A DNA stretch of 64,000 nucleotides from Atherix ibis (taxonomy: Eukaryota > Arthropoda > Insecta > Diptera > Athericidae). Location: NCBI GenBank assembly GCA_958298945.1, contig OY282609.1:31035212-31099211 (forward strand), written 5' to 3'. Below the pieces are notes generated by a model. It did no database searches, was not told the DNA's origin, and saw only the letters and a list, made by a program, of their open reading frames with translations. A program made the translations under genes and the position numbers. Positions 10,913-23,300 of this stretch are shown piece after piece (the first letter of the stretch is position 1; the number at the start of each line of letters is the position of its first letter).

Positions 10913-12158
10913 TACTAGGTGTATAAGCTTAAAACCGCTGTTTTTTAGTCAAAAAAAAACATGTTTTTTTCATAGAAAGCAAAAACAAATTTATTCAAAG
11001 TACTTGCCCTCGCTAGCAACACATTTTCCCCATCTCTCGAACAATTTGTGGATACCACGCCAAAAAAAGTTCTTCTCTTTCGAGGCTAACCACTCATTAA
11101 AGCTATTTCCGGACTACTTCGTAAGAATCGAAGTGCTGCTCAGCGAGCGCGTGGCCCATCGACGAAAACAGGTGGGCCAGGTCTGATGAATAAGCGGGAT
11201 GGGGTAGAACCTCCCAGTTGAGTGTCTCCAAGTAGTTTCGAACCATTTTTGACGTGTGCGATGGTGCTTGTCATGGAGGAAAATCAGCTTGTCATGTCTT
11301 TGTTGATAATCCGTCCTTTTTTCACGCAGAGCACGGTACAATTTGATCAGTTGTTGATGGCAGCGGTGGGCATTGACAGTTTCACCAGGTTTCAACATCT
11401 CATAGTAAACGATACCCTGCTGATCCCACCAAACGCACAGCATCGTCTTCCGTCCGAAGCGATTTGGTCTTGGGGAAGATGTTGGCCGGGATCAACCCAC
11501 GATTTATTGTGTTTAGGATTCTCGAAATATATTCACTTTCCATCGCCTGTCACAATCCGATGCAGGGCCAGACTTTCTTTTTTGTCTGGCGACCAAGATT
11601 TCCCATGTGTTTTGGCGTCACTCCATCTGCCTATCGTTCAATTCATGCGGCACCCATTTCCGAACTTTTCAATCTTCCTCATGGCACGCAGACGTATGTA
11701 AATGGCTGGTTGAGTAACACCCAATTCCTCCGCGAGCATTTTTTGGGATTGGATATCGTCTTCGTCCAAAAGAGCCTGCAACTGATGGTCCTCAACCTTC
11801 CTAGGCCGATTTTCACGCTTCTTGTCCCACAAGTCAAAATTGCCATTTTTGAACCGACGAAACCAATCTTAGCACGTTGTTTCCGATAAAGCACTGTCAC
11901 CATAGGCCTTCTTAAGCATTCGATGCGATTCGGCAGCCGGTTTCTTAAAATTGGAGCAGAAAAGCAGAGCTTCCCGCATATGCTCTTTTTCTGGCACAAA
12001 ACTAGACATGATTACCAAAGGAAAAATGTATGTTGTTGTACGAAATTGCTGACAATGTGCACTGATGAATGTTGACAGATGTCAAACTCATAAAAAAACT
12101 ATGGCGTGCTTTAATACGGTCACTCACGCCATCTATGACTAAACCGCGGATTTAAACT
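10913..12158 (-). mobile_element. Mos1-like mariner (mauritiana type), copy 1
   Basis: The transposase frame on the minus strand starts near 12009 (FVPEKEHMREALLF type, broken) and runs to about 10985. It includes LLDEDDIQSQKMLAEELGVT, then a later frame with FLHDKHH... at the second Asp site (HDN altered) and LCVWWDQQGIVYYEMLKPGE. TIRs are GGTGTATAAGCTTAAAACCG on the left and its inverse, partly decayed, on the right. Several frameshifts are present. The left TIR end occurs twice (10888-10908 and 10913-10935). The copy sits inside an RTE LINE. Confidence 0.85.
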
Positions 12159-12650
12159 TTCGTGCTTAACGATATAGTTCGTTAACCATGCACATTGTGG
12201 TTCTTTAGTCAACGGAGTACTTCCCGTTTCCTCAATGCTTGACGGCGGCAGCATGTCCTTTTCAGCTATGGGGACCTCTAACTCGTGTTGTGGCTGATTA
12301 GTATTTAGAAGTTCATCAAAATATTTCACCCGTCGTCATAACAGGCACCCTTTTTGCTTCGGCATGCTGAGCATTGTGGTATAAATAGTCTCATCTTGTT
12401 CACCATAAGGTAGAACTTGCGAGTCTAATGCGGTTGGTCCTCATATTTTTGGATTTCACAGACCTTTTTGTTCGGCGAAACTTTTTTCTTTTGTCTCTGA
12501 ACGCTCTTCTCTGCTCTTCGCAATTTCCGATAATTCTCTCTAGGCGTAGTCGAATTCTCTGAGTATGCTGTATGGCTCGGTGTGCAGCATTCTTTTGTTC
12601 TGTTGCTTGCTTGCAATCATCTTTAAACCAGCCCTTCCTGATTGTCATTG
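12120..12650 (-). mobile_element. RTE-type LINE fragment upstream of the reverse transcriptase
   Basis: Minus-strand frames read RKGWFKDDCKQATEQKNAAH and then EEQRRAFRDKRKKFRRTKR (12648-12400). A later frame (12329-12120) begins MKYFDELLNTNQPQHE. This is the segment between endonuclease and reverse transcriptase in RTE-type polyproteins (the W-KEYF-ELLN motif). It is the upstream half of the element whose reverse transcriptase lies at 10440-10880. Confidence 0.6.
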
Positions 12651-12659
12651 CGGCTGGGG

Positions 12660-13860
12660 CCTAAGACTTTTCTTTTTAATGATTACTCAAATATATTTTG
12701 ATTTATTTAGTAAAAATTTCCAATTACGGGTGACGGATGTATATTTTCCCCAATTCCACATAATAACCAGATAGAAATTGTAGTGAAAAACGTTCGTGCA
12801 TACGAACTAACTTTGAGTACAATAGTCCGAATAGTTGGTCAATAACATTTGAAGTGGTAAAAATATAGGAAATAGAGGCAAATCCAGTTTATTTTATTCA
12901 AAAATAATAAACTTTCTTTGTTTCTTATCATAAATTAACATAAAATTACGTTGTTGTTATTAGAAGTTTAAGTTCGAAATTCCAAACACTTTGACGTAAT
13001 AGGATCGTGTAATATTTTACAAGTAAAAATATAAATAACAAAAAAAAAACTGATGATATTGTAGATTTGTTATCATTATTTTAAGGCGATTAATATTTTA
13101 ATTCCTTCTAATTTTCTTATCAGTTAAGTTCACTTTATCTTTTGTTTAAATGGCACACGCTCGCCTTATATTCATTCATTCATTCATCAATTCTAATTGA
13201 GATTTTGTTTAAGTGCTATTTTAGACTGTATTTTATATACTTAAGTCTGGGGATTGTGATAACAGTTGATTAAATTTTAATTTTTTCATAAGTATTATGA
13301 AAATTACATAATCAAATCTAATTTTAGACAAAAAAAAATTTAAGAAAATGTTAATTAATAAACACCATAAAATTACCGGGAGTAAAAATCGTTCAAACAA
13401 CATTTAACGATAGTAATTTCGGAAAACGCCACATGATTTTTATATTAAAAAAATTGGGAAAATTTCATGGTCAAGTAAAAACTATCTCTCGGTCCAATTT
13501 ATTGGCATATAAGTAGGTATTAGAGAATGATTACAGAGTATGTATATTATTAAATATCCATCATATCGCTATGATTTATTAATAATTATAGGCTCTGATA
13601 GTTTGATTGAAAATAACTAAGTACTTGTACTGATTGTCTATGAATCGAACAACATTTAATATACCCTATTTTTGGTGTGACTGTAATTTGTAGAGCCATG
13701 TTTCGTGACAGCAATTTAATTAAATCTGATTAACTTCAATCTGATTGAATGCTATACTATAATTAACCTAAAGACAATTTCAATTGAATATTAACCTAGT
13801 CCTAGGCTGTTTGCAATCTAGGCATAGTTGTTTTCTAGTTTGAAACTGAATCCGTACTAG
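12660..13860. other. AT-rich 5' flank of ppk-A
   Basis: There are no recognisable genes. The region contains short ATTC repeats near 13175 and should include the ppk-A promoter. I cannot point to a convincing TATA box; an AT-rich TGCTATACTATAATT lies at about 13750. Confidence 0.45.
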
Positions 13861-13861
13861 A

Positions 13862-14310
13862 ATGTATCAAAATAATCAGATTTGGACGGTTAATCGCAAT
13901 AAGATACAACCGCATCCAATTGTACCTACAAATCGTGATGAAACCGCAGTGAATAAATCTACAATAGCGGAAAAGAAACCTCCAAAAAAAAAATATGCTT
14001 TTCAAAATTGGTGGATTTTTGAATGTTTAAAAAATTTTTGCTCCTCAACCGCTTTGCATGGTTACAATCATATTGTACGTGACAGTTCCACTTTTAAGGA
14101 GCAAATCGCCTGGATAATTATTGTTATTGTTGGTATTATTGGAGGTATTATTATGTTAACAATATTATGGACTGGTAAGAGTACAGCAGTAACGGTAACT
14201 GTTATCGAAAGTACATACTATCCAACTTGGAATGTACCATTTCCGGCAATTACTATATGCAATTTTAATAGAATCTCAAAAAAGGCAGCTTATCGTATGG
14301 CTGGAATATT
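13862..14310 (+). CDS. ppk-A exon 1: N-terminus, HG gating motif, TM1
   Basis: The exon starts at the first ATG of the open frame and ends before GTAAGT, in phase 2. It holds a basic cytosolic tail, the HG motif, TM1 and the post-TM1 FPAITICNFN signature. Confidence 0.9.
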
Positions 14311-17300
14311 GTAAGTAGTGAAAAATATCAAATATAAATTATTATATTTTTTAAGAAAAAGAAAATTTAAAATTATTTTTAATTTGTTAATATTTTTAAA
14401 ATTATCATTAATATACTTTAGTTTTTATTAATTTACCATATACGAGGTTGATTCAAAAAGTATCATGAATTTCCGCGGGTTACGTATATTCAATTTCCGA
14501 TTTTTTGTGGCGTTAAGTTAGTACTCATGTCTCTCACTTATGCCGACAAGTTCGGCCATTTTGTATGTTCAGTTAATTTTTGACAGCTGCTTTGCTTGCA
14601 CGTGGTTTGGCGCGTCTTCGATTTTTGCTTAATTTCGACCAAAAACAGCATCGCATTAACATTGCTAAGGAGCTGTTGGACTCTGTCCGCTATAACCCAA
14701 ATTTGCTCATGGGTTTATGGTTATGACGTGGAAACCAAAGTTCAACCATCCTAATGAAAGCTGCCGCACGAGCCAATGCCAAGACCGAAAAAAGCGCGCC
14801 AAGTTTAGTCGAACGTGAAGGTTTTGATTAAAGTTTTCTTCGATTCCAGAGGCATGGTGCATCATGAGTCCTTGCCACAGGGTAGAACGGTCAATAAAGA
14901 ATATTACCTGCAAGTTATGTGCTAGTTGCGCGAAGCAATCCGCCTGAAACGTCCGGATTTGCGGAAGAACAAAAAAACAACACATTAATAATGTCCCAGC
15001 CACCGTATTCCCCAGATCTGGTCCCCTGTGACTTTTTCTTGTTCCCGAACCTGAAGTGCCCCATGAATGGACGACGCTACGCTACGATTGAGGAGATAAA
15101 GACGGCATCGAAGGAGGAGCTTCAGCTCAAGATCACAAAAAATGATTTTTTGGAGTGCTTCGAAGATTGGAAAAAACGTTGTCACAAGTGTATAATATCT
15201 GGTGGAGATTACTTTGAAGGGAATAAAATAGATATTCATAAATAAATAAATAATTTTTGAAAAAAAACACAAAATTCGCGATACTTTTTGAACAGACCTC
15301 GTAAATTGATGTTAAAAAATAATTTTATGAAAAGCTTACAAGAAATTTTCAATTTATACAAAAAACCTTACAAATGCCTTACAAAAATTACGACTAATTT
15401 TTTTAAAAAGTTTATTTTCCTTCTCATTATATATTTTATTAATTTTTCCTTAGTTAATATTAATTATTTTTATTGATTTTTATCAAATCGTATTTCAACA
15501 CTGGCTATTGTACAATTAATTATAAATTCAAAGAAAATTCGAACACTTTTATTATATTACAAAATTTATATTCATGATTATTTATAGAAAATGTAGATAA
15601 ATAATTATAATTTGAATATTTATTTTTATTTTTAATTTATATTTTTATTTATTTCTATTATTATTATTATTTTTTTTTTTGAGTAAATACGTTTTTCTTT
15701 GTAAAGAAAACTAAAGCACACATTGGAAAAAAAGCTTCCTCAAAATAAGACATTTGTAAGGTTACACTGTTTAATATCACCTAACACTCGAGCTTTCATT
15801 GTCAACATTGATCGTTGAACGAATTCATGTTGATACGATGTTGAAAAAGAAGTTTTTATTGATTCCGTAATGTTGTTGAGCTTTTAATTGACTTACAGAA
15901 TATTATTGATTTGAAATTTATTGATTCGTGTACGCACACGCACTTTTTAATATTTTTAATAACTCGGAAAATATATTATAATTTATTTATATTTTTAGTA
16001 AACGACCAAATAACATGTCAATTGACGAAATGGCTTTTCTATTCCGGGCAGTACTGCGTATGAGACAGGATAATCTTTATGGTCAGACAGACTATGTCAC
16101 ATTGCAAAATGTCCTGCGTTTGAATGACATGTCCACCGATCAGTTGATAAAAATATTATCACCGCAATGCAATGATTTCCTTCTAAGGTGTATGTGGAAA
16201 GGAACGCAAACACGGTGCGATTCAATATTTCAGGCCATTAACACAACCGAAGGAGTTTGCTGTTCGTTCAACTATCTTGGATTATCAACGCATAATTTTC
16301 CCAAGTAAGAGAAAAAAACAATTTTAATCATATATGCATGGTGTTTGTTAACGTTTAGAGAAGGTAATAATTAAAAAAAAAACTTGTGTACGTAAATAAG
16401 TGAGGGTTTAATGAGGTCATTTTGTAGCGTCACGAGCATAAGGCCATTTGGCGACTCCATGTCTCATGTGGGTAGCGTTGCAAATATAAAACTGGTCGAT
16501 ATTGCTTAAATTTTGTAAAGCAAATTCAAATGTTTAAGAAAGTTAAAAAAACCGAACTTGGAAAAGAAATGGTTGGGTCTAGGAGCTCCACAATGAAATG
16601 AGTACCATTCCAAGAGAAAATTCTTAGTAAATGAGGATTTTTACGTATATAAATAAATGACTATTGCTAACATTTAATATAATTAAACTAAGGTTAACAA
16701 TATAATTGCAGCTTAAATTTTTGTGTATGAATTGTGTGATTGTAATTTTGTTATTGTTTTTTTTACTGTGAAAATTTTCTTTTGAGCGGTTTTATTTAAT
16801 GGATTCCCTTAAAAAAAATATCTGTAAAAATCTCTAAAATTGGAGATTCTATTTTTTTATAGTTTATAAACTTGAATGTTTGTTATAAAATGTCTCTTAA
16901 TTAAATCACCTTGATTCGTTGTACTTTGTAGAACAAGTTTACAGTAATTTAGACTTTATCGGAAATTATGGAAATAAATATTTTCCAGTTATTTTGCTTT
17001 TTCTGCTTTTTAATTAGAATTATTTTTACAACATGTGGGAATTAGCCCCAAGTCCATTCTATTGAAAGAATAGCATTCCTAAAATTTCAATTGGTGAAGT
17101 CTTTTAAGCTTTCGGAAACTCTTGGTGAGCAATTATATTTTAAAAGCTGGTCTACTGTTTTGTCTTATGGCTAGCCATATAACAGATTTAAAAGTAAAAT
17201 AGTCAGCAACTACCCTATATGAGCCATCCTTCCATACAGTTTCTCTCTCCTTGTTACAGCCAGGCTAGGGACCTATTTATACCCCAGAAGACGAGGTAGA

Positions 17301-20300
17301 CCCTACCTTCTGGCGTTAGGGAGGACGCCAAAAACATGGTGGAAACGGTCAGTAACTACCGGGCTAGGGACCTATTTATACCCCAGAAGACGAGGTAGAC
17401 CCTACCTTCTGGCGTTAGGGTGGACGCCAAAAACATGGTGGAAAGAGTCAGTAACTACCGGGCTAGGAACCTATTTATACCCCAGAAGACGAGGTAGACC
17501 CTACCTTCCGGCTTTAGGAAGAACGCCAAAAACATGGTGGAAACGGTCAGTAACTACCGGGCTAGGGACCTATTTATACCCCAGAAGACGAGGTAGACCC
17601 TACCTTACGGCGTTAGGGAGGATGCGAAAAACATGGTTGAAATATGGGAAGCAGGGACGTCTGCAGTTCTTTGATTCAGGAGGCCTAGTCGAACTTTCGA
17701 TTGTGAAATATTTCCCCATCAGTTTTGGTTGTAAAATCTGTAAAATTGCATATATTCTTTTAAGGTGCCGTTAGACGGTCTACCAAATATTAACAAATGT
17801 TAGCCAACGTGATATCACGAAAAAATTTGCTCTGAGGCTGGCTAACGATTGGCTGACAACTGAAGTTAATTGAAGAAAAGTCAAGGTATTAGACGGTCAA
17901 CCAAATTTGGGACATTTGTCAATTTGGCTTATCGTATAATGGCACCTTACTCCACAAAAGAAATAGCAAATTTTTTAAATTTTAAATTTTGTCGCTTATT
18001 AAAAATTGTAGTGTTTTTTAACAAAAAGAGTAGCAGCTTTGCATTCAAATTTTTTTTAAAAAGAAGACAATTGACTATTTTCTAATTATTTCTGATTGTT
18101 GATTTGAAATTTATAATATTCTCAATAGTGTAGTGTGTTTTTTTTTTAATTATGAAAATATCTAATACAGGAATTTAAACTGTTCAAATTAAAAAATTTT
18201 CTATTTTCCACTGGTTATCAGTGGCATTCTTCATTTTATTAGTAGTGATTGCATCACTAAGAAAATCTATTTCAGTTAAAGAAAAGCGTAACGACCTTTA
18301 AAGTCTAAAATATTTCGAATTTTCTTTAAGAAATATTGTCGCTCGAAATATTTTCCTTATCACAATTTTAAACGTTTAAGTACTGATAATTATTTATGAT
18401 AGTATTAAAAATCAATTATTAATAATGGCTCGTTTCAGAGGCTATTGTGTAGTAGTGCCATAATAAATATTTAGTTTTTTTTTATTGAATTAATTTAACT
18501 GATTACACAAACTAGGTTTGTTTATAGGATTAAATAAATTCAGTAAATTTGGAAAGTTTTTTTTTTTTTTAATGACTTGCAGTATTTTTTTTTATCGGAA
18601 AGACCCAAAAAATTGGATTAAAAATTATTGAATTAATTAGTTTGTAATACTTTTATGTGTATTCGTAATTATGGGAAAAAACCCAGCTACTTAAAGAAGA
18701 CTTTTCGATATGAAAAGATCATAAATTACTATAGAAATTAGCTTTTTTCCTGTTTTTTTTTTTTAATTTTCTATAAGTTATATTTTGTTATTGACATACA
18801 CGTACCTCATACCTACAAAATATATAGATAAATTATTGTAATATTATAAGACAGACAGAATGAATTTGATTAAAAATAGCATAAATTTTAGTTGATTGCT
18901 TTTTGTGTTTCAAAATGTATATGATTTTATTATTTTTAAAAAAATTGGGATATTGCCCATTTATATGCTTTTAAACTAGAAAGCTAATAATTGAGTAAAT
19001 TTGTAAAAATATTTATACTGAAATTTAAAGTACTTAACGTGATTATAATATAAGCAACTTAACTAAAGATCACTAAAAAAAATCCCCTGAGACCATGTCA
19101 CGAATTTGATCAAATTTATCCAAAAACTGCGGCAATTTATACTCTTTTAATAGATTAATTTCAGCATGAGACTACAGTTTAAAAGTTAGGTCCTGTTTTA
19201 TATATTTAGAGTGCAAAAAAAATTGCACATATGAATTTTTTATAGACAATTAAGTGGCTACTTCGAATAATTGACCTATTTTATATTAGACCTTGCAAAT
19301 AATCAAAAGGTAAAAAAAGGGGGAGTGGGGGAAGGAGTAAAATGTTGATTAAAATAAAATTCGAAAATATTAAATAAAATTTAAATTTTTATCATAGAAC
19401 TCGTGTGTATGGTAGCATCTTGAGCTCTTCTGAAAACTCACGAAAGCAGACCTTCTCCATCCTTTTGCATATTATTTAATTATAAATTCATATTTCGGCA
19501 AGCGTCAGTTTACATTTGCTGCAGACTTATAAGGCAGTAGTATCCTTGGTACCCTTTTACATAATACTTCTACGAGGTTTGTTCAAAAAGTATCGCGAAT
19601 TTTGTGTTTTTTCAAAAATTATTTATTTTTTCATGAATATCTATTTTGTCCCCTCCAAAGTAATCCCTACCAGATATTATACACTTGTGCCAACGTTTTT
19701 TCCAATCCTCGAAGCACTTCAAAAAATCATTTTTTGTGATCTTGTTCAGCTCCTCCTTCGATGCCGTCTTTATCTCCTTAATCGTAGCGTAGCGTCATCC
19801 TTTCATGGGGCTCTTCAGTTTCGGGAACAAGAAGAAGTCACAGTGGGCCAGATCTGGGGAATACGGTGGCTGCGGCATAATTAGTGTGTTGTTTTTGACC
19901 AAAAATTCGCGCACAAGCAACGATGCGTGAGCAGGGGCGTTATCATGGTGCAAAAGCCAATTTTTGTTCTTCCACAAATCCGGGCGTTTCTGGCGGATGT
20001 CTTCGCGCAACTTGCGCATAACTTGCAAGTAATATTCCTTATTGATCGTTGTACCCTGCGGCAAGAACTAATGATGCACCACGCCCCTGTAATCGAAGAA
20101 AACTGTAAGTAAAACCTTTAAATTCGACCGAACTTGGCGCGCTTTATTCGGTATTGGCTCGTATGGCAGCTTCCATTGGGATGATTGAACTTTGGTTTTC
20201 ACGTCATAACCATAAACCCATGATTCGTCACCAGTTATGATCCTCTGGAGCACATTTGGGTTGTCGCGGACAAAGTTCAACAGCTCCTTAGCAATGTTAA

Positions 20301-23300
20301 TGGGATGCTGTTTTTGGTCGAAATTGAGCAAATTGGGTACGAATTTCAAAGCGACCCGTCTCACGCTCAAAACATTGGTAAAAATCGAATGGCATGAGCC
20401 AATCGATATGTTTAAATCCTCAGCAACTTCTCTAATGGTGATTCGACGATTGGCCAATACTATTTTCTTCACTTCGTCAATGTTTTCGTCTGTTGTTGTC
20501 GTGCTCAGGCGTCCGGCACGCTTTTCGTCGCTTCGGTCCAAGGTAGCTTCACCATATGCCACAGTCAACATTCGGAATGCGTCCGCGCAATTAATTTTGT
20601 TTTTCACACAAAATTTGATACAGATTCTTTGATCCATTTTTTGGAATGGGTAAAAATCGAAGACGAGCCAAAACACGTGCAAGTAAAGCAGCTGTCAAAA
20701 ATTAACTGAACCTTCAAAATAGCTGAACTTGTCGGCATAATTGAGAGACATGAGTACCAACATAACACCACAAGAAATCGGAAATCAAATATACGTAACC
20801 CGCGGAAGTTCAAAATTCACGATACTTTTTGAACAGACCTCGTACCTATAACATGTCATCTGATAGTACGGCTATACCCATTATCCTGGAAATAGCTTCT
20901 AATAATTTAAAATCACATACTCATAATATGCATTACTGATTTATGAGATTGAGATGAAAAATGAATTTAAATAAACGGAAAAGGGCTCATATTACTTTCG
21001 CACATTGTCAAAATCCACTTGCCCCTTCATATATTAATGACATTTAGGCTTAGGATGTCACCTAACTAAGAGATTAACTTGGAACTTACATATTAGGTTT
21101 AACTTGAAAGATTAACAATAAATAGTAAATTTTTAATACACAGCATAATCAAAACCATTATGGACTTATAGAATTGAATTTCAACAAGCCAAGATCTTAT
21201 GCAAAATTGTGTTCGAAGCAATGCAATACATCCGTTATCCAAATGGTTTGTTTATTTTCATTTAAGGTCCCAAAAAAAAAACATGTTAGGTGCAGTTTTA
21301 CGATACCAAGACCATAGGGCTATTTAGTGACTTCCAGTTTCATGTGAGTGAGAGCTACTAATTCCCTAAACGAAAATGGCTAGATCAGTTACAGTTTTGT
21401 TAAATTTTGTGATGTATGTCAAGTTAAAAAGCCTCTACAATAGGAGGACCTCACTCGAAAAGAAATTTCGAATTTGTTGACATTCGGTTCAAATGCGTGG
21501 GATAATTAGCAGACCGCCACAGGATTGGAAGATAGGACCATTCTACGTATGGCTGAAGATGTTGTTTGTCATGCTGTTAGTAAATGAGGCACATTAGAGA
21601 TAACTGATCAGCACATTAATTTCAATTTATTCGCACAAGCCCCAGCACAAAACACACTCGACACTTCTATTGTTGAGTAGGTTGAGCACAGGATCATTCG
21701 ATAGGCCGCGAATAGGTTTGAGTGCGGATTGGCCTTTCAGCAAAGATGATTGAAAAAATCGATAGCAATATCAGCAGCCGTTTTTGTTACCCACAGCCTC
21801 CCATTCTCTACGGAACGACTCCACAATGTAGATTTGGGTGCCTATAACGCCGATAACTGCAAACGTGTTCTTAAATTTCTCTTTGCTCCTGATCGGTGTA
21901 TTTTCCGTCATTCTATAATCAAAATCTACTGGTAATCTTTATCCTATTCTATATTCCTTTTAATATGCCTTTCAAAACATGGGCACCTTTTTACAAATGT
22001 TCTAATTACATTTTGTCTTCGCTTAGAAGATAATCGGTCCGCTGCAGATATCCTACTGGAGGGACGACCATCAAGTCTATTTCGGGTTGTTATCTTTGAC
22101 AAATATGGCTGTTTATCCATGTCTAGTTTTTCCTTCCGAAAGGTGATATTGATTGCTTTTACATGTGTTTTTTCTGCACTTTTTGTTAAGGAAAGGATTA
22201 GAATATTTTGAGAATTAGCGTAGAATTATGCCTCAGTGCAATTCGAATCCATGACCCCTTGGATGATAGTCCAGCACACTAACAACTGTGCTACCGGGTC
22301 GGCTATTATATTCTATTATCACTAAAACACTTCTCTAAAATTCTAAAACTCTCATCGAAGACTAAAGAGACCTTGGCCTCTATTTACTAACATTTCATTA
22401 GTGTTTGTCTTGTAAATCTGCTTACTTATAATATATTGTAGATAATAAAAAAGCAAGAAAAATTATGTAAAACTATCGACGAAAATAAAATGAAACTTTT
22501 TAGAAAATTGATAAATGCTGTTCCGAAATCACCACGACGTGTAACAGCATGCGGTTATCAATCAGGTCTGACAGTGCTACTAAAACCATTTTTAAATGAT
22601 TATTTTGCCACATATTTAAGCAGTCGTGGCTTTCGTATACTACTCCATAATTCCTATGATTATCCGGATGATAATTCAGAAATTAAAGTGGTGTCAACAT
22701 TGACGGAAAACTTCATCAATTTAATACCAGAATCGACATATGCCACAGCTGATGTCCGGGAACAATATCCTCAAATTCGCAATTGTCTTTTCCATGATGA
22801 ACGGAAAATGCATGTAATGCAACATTATTCGTATAGGAATTGCATGTCAGAGTGTCGTGCTCAACTGATGTTCGATTTTTGTGGATGTGTTCCACCTGAC
22901 TTGCCCAATAACGGAAGTACTGCCCGATGTGAACTAGACAAGATACAGTGTTTGGCACAACATCGAAGTAAGTTGTTGATTAAAGTTTATAAAGAGCTTC
23001 ACTGAGTTGGGAGTTTGGTTCCTTTTTAGAAATTGTTGGAAGTTCACTTCCTGGACTAAACTTGACTAATGTAAAGAGGAACGGTTCCTTGTCATCGTCT
23101 TGCGATTGTCCGCCAGATTGTGAGCTTCTTAGCTATCCCGGAGAAATAACAACTGGAGTTTTAAGACGTGAATTTACATACACCAATGAGAACTTTTTGT
23201 AAGAACCTATCTATAAACAAATATCTTAGGCAGAATTATTCACTCTTTGTACACCTTTAAAGCATATCATTTAAATATTTATTTAACGTTAACAGCAAAG

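Noticed and set aside
22440..22503. Earlier acceptor for ppk-A exon 3 at about 22440
   Set aside because: It would add in-frame stops before KLINAVPKSP; the AG at 22503 joins in phase.
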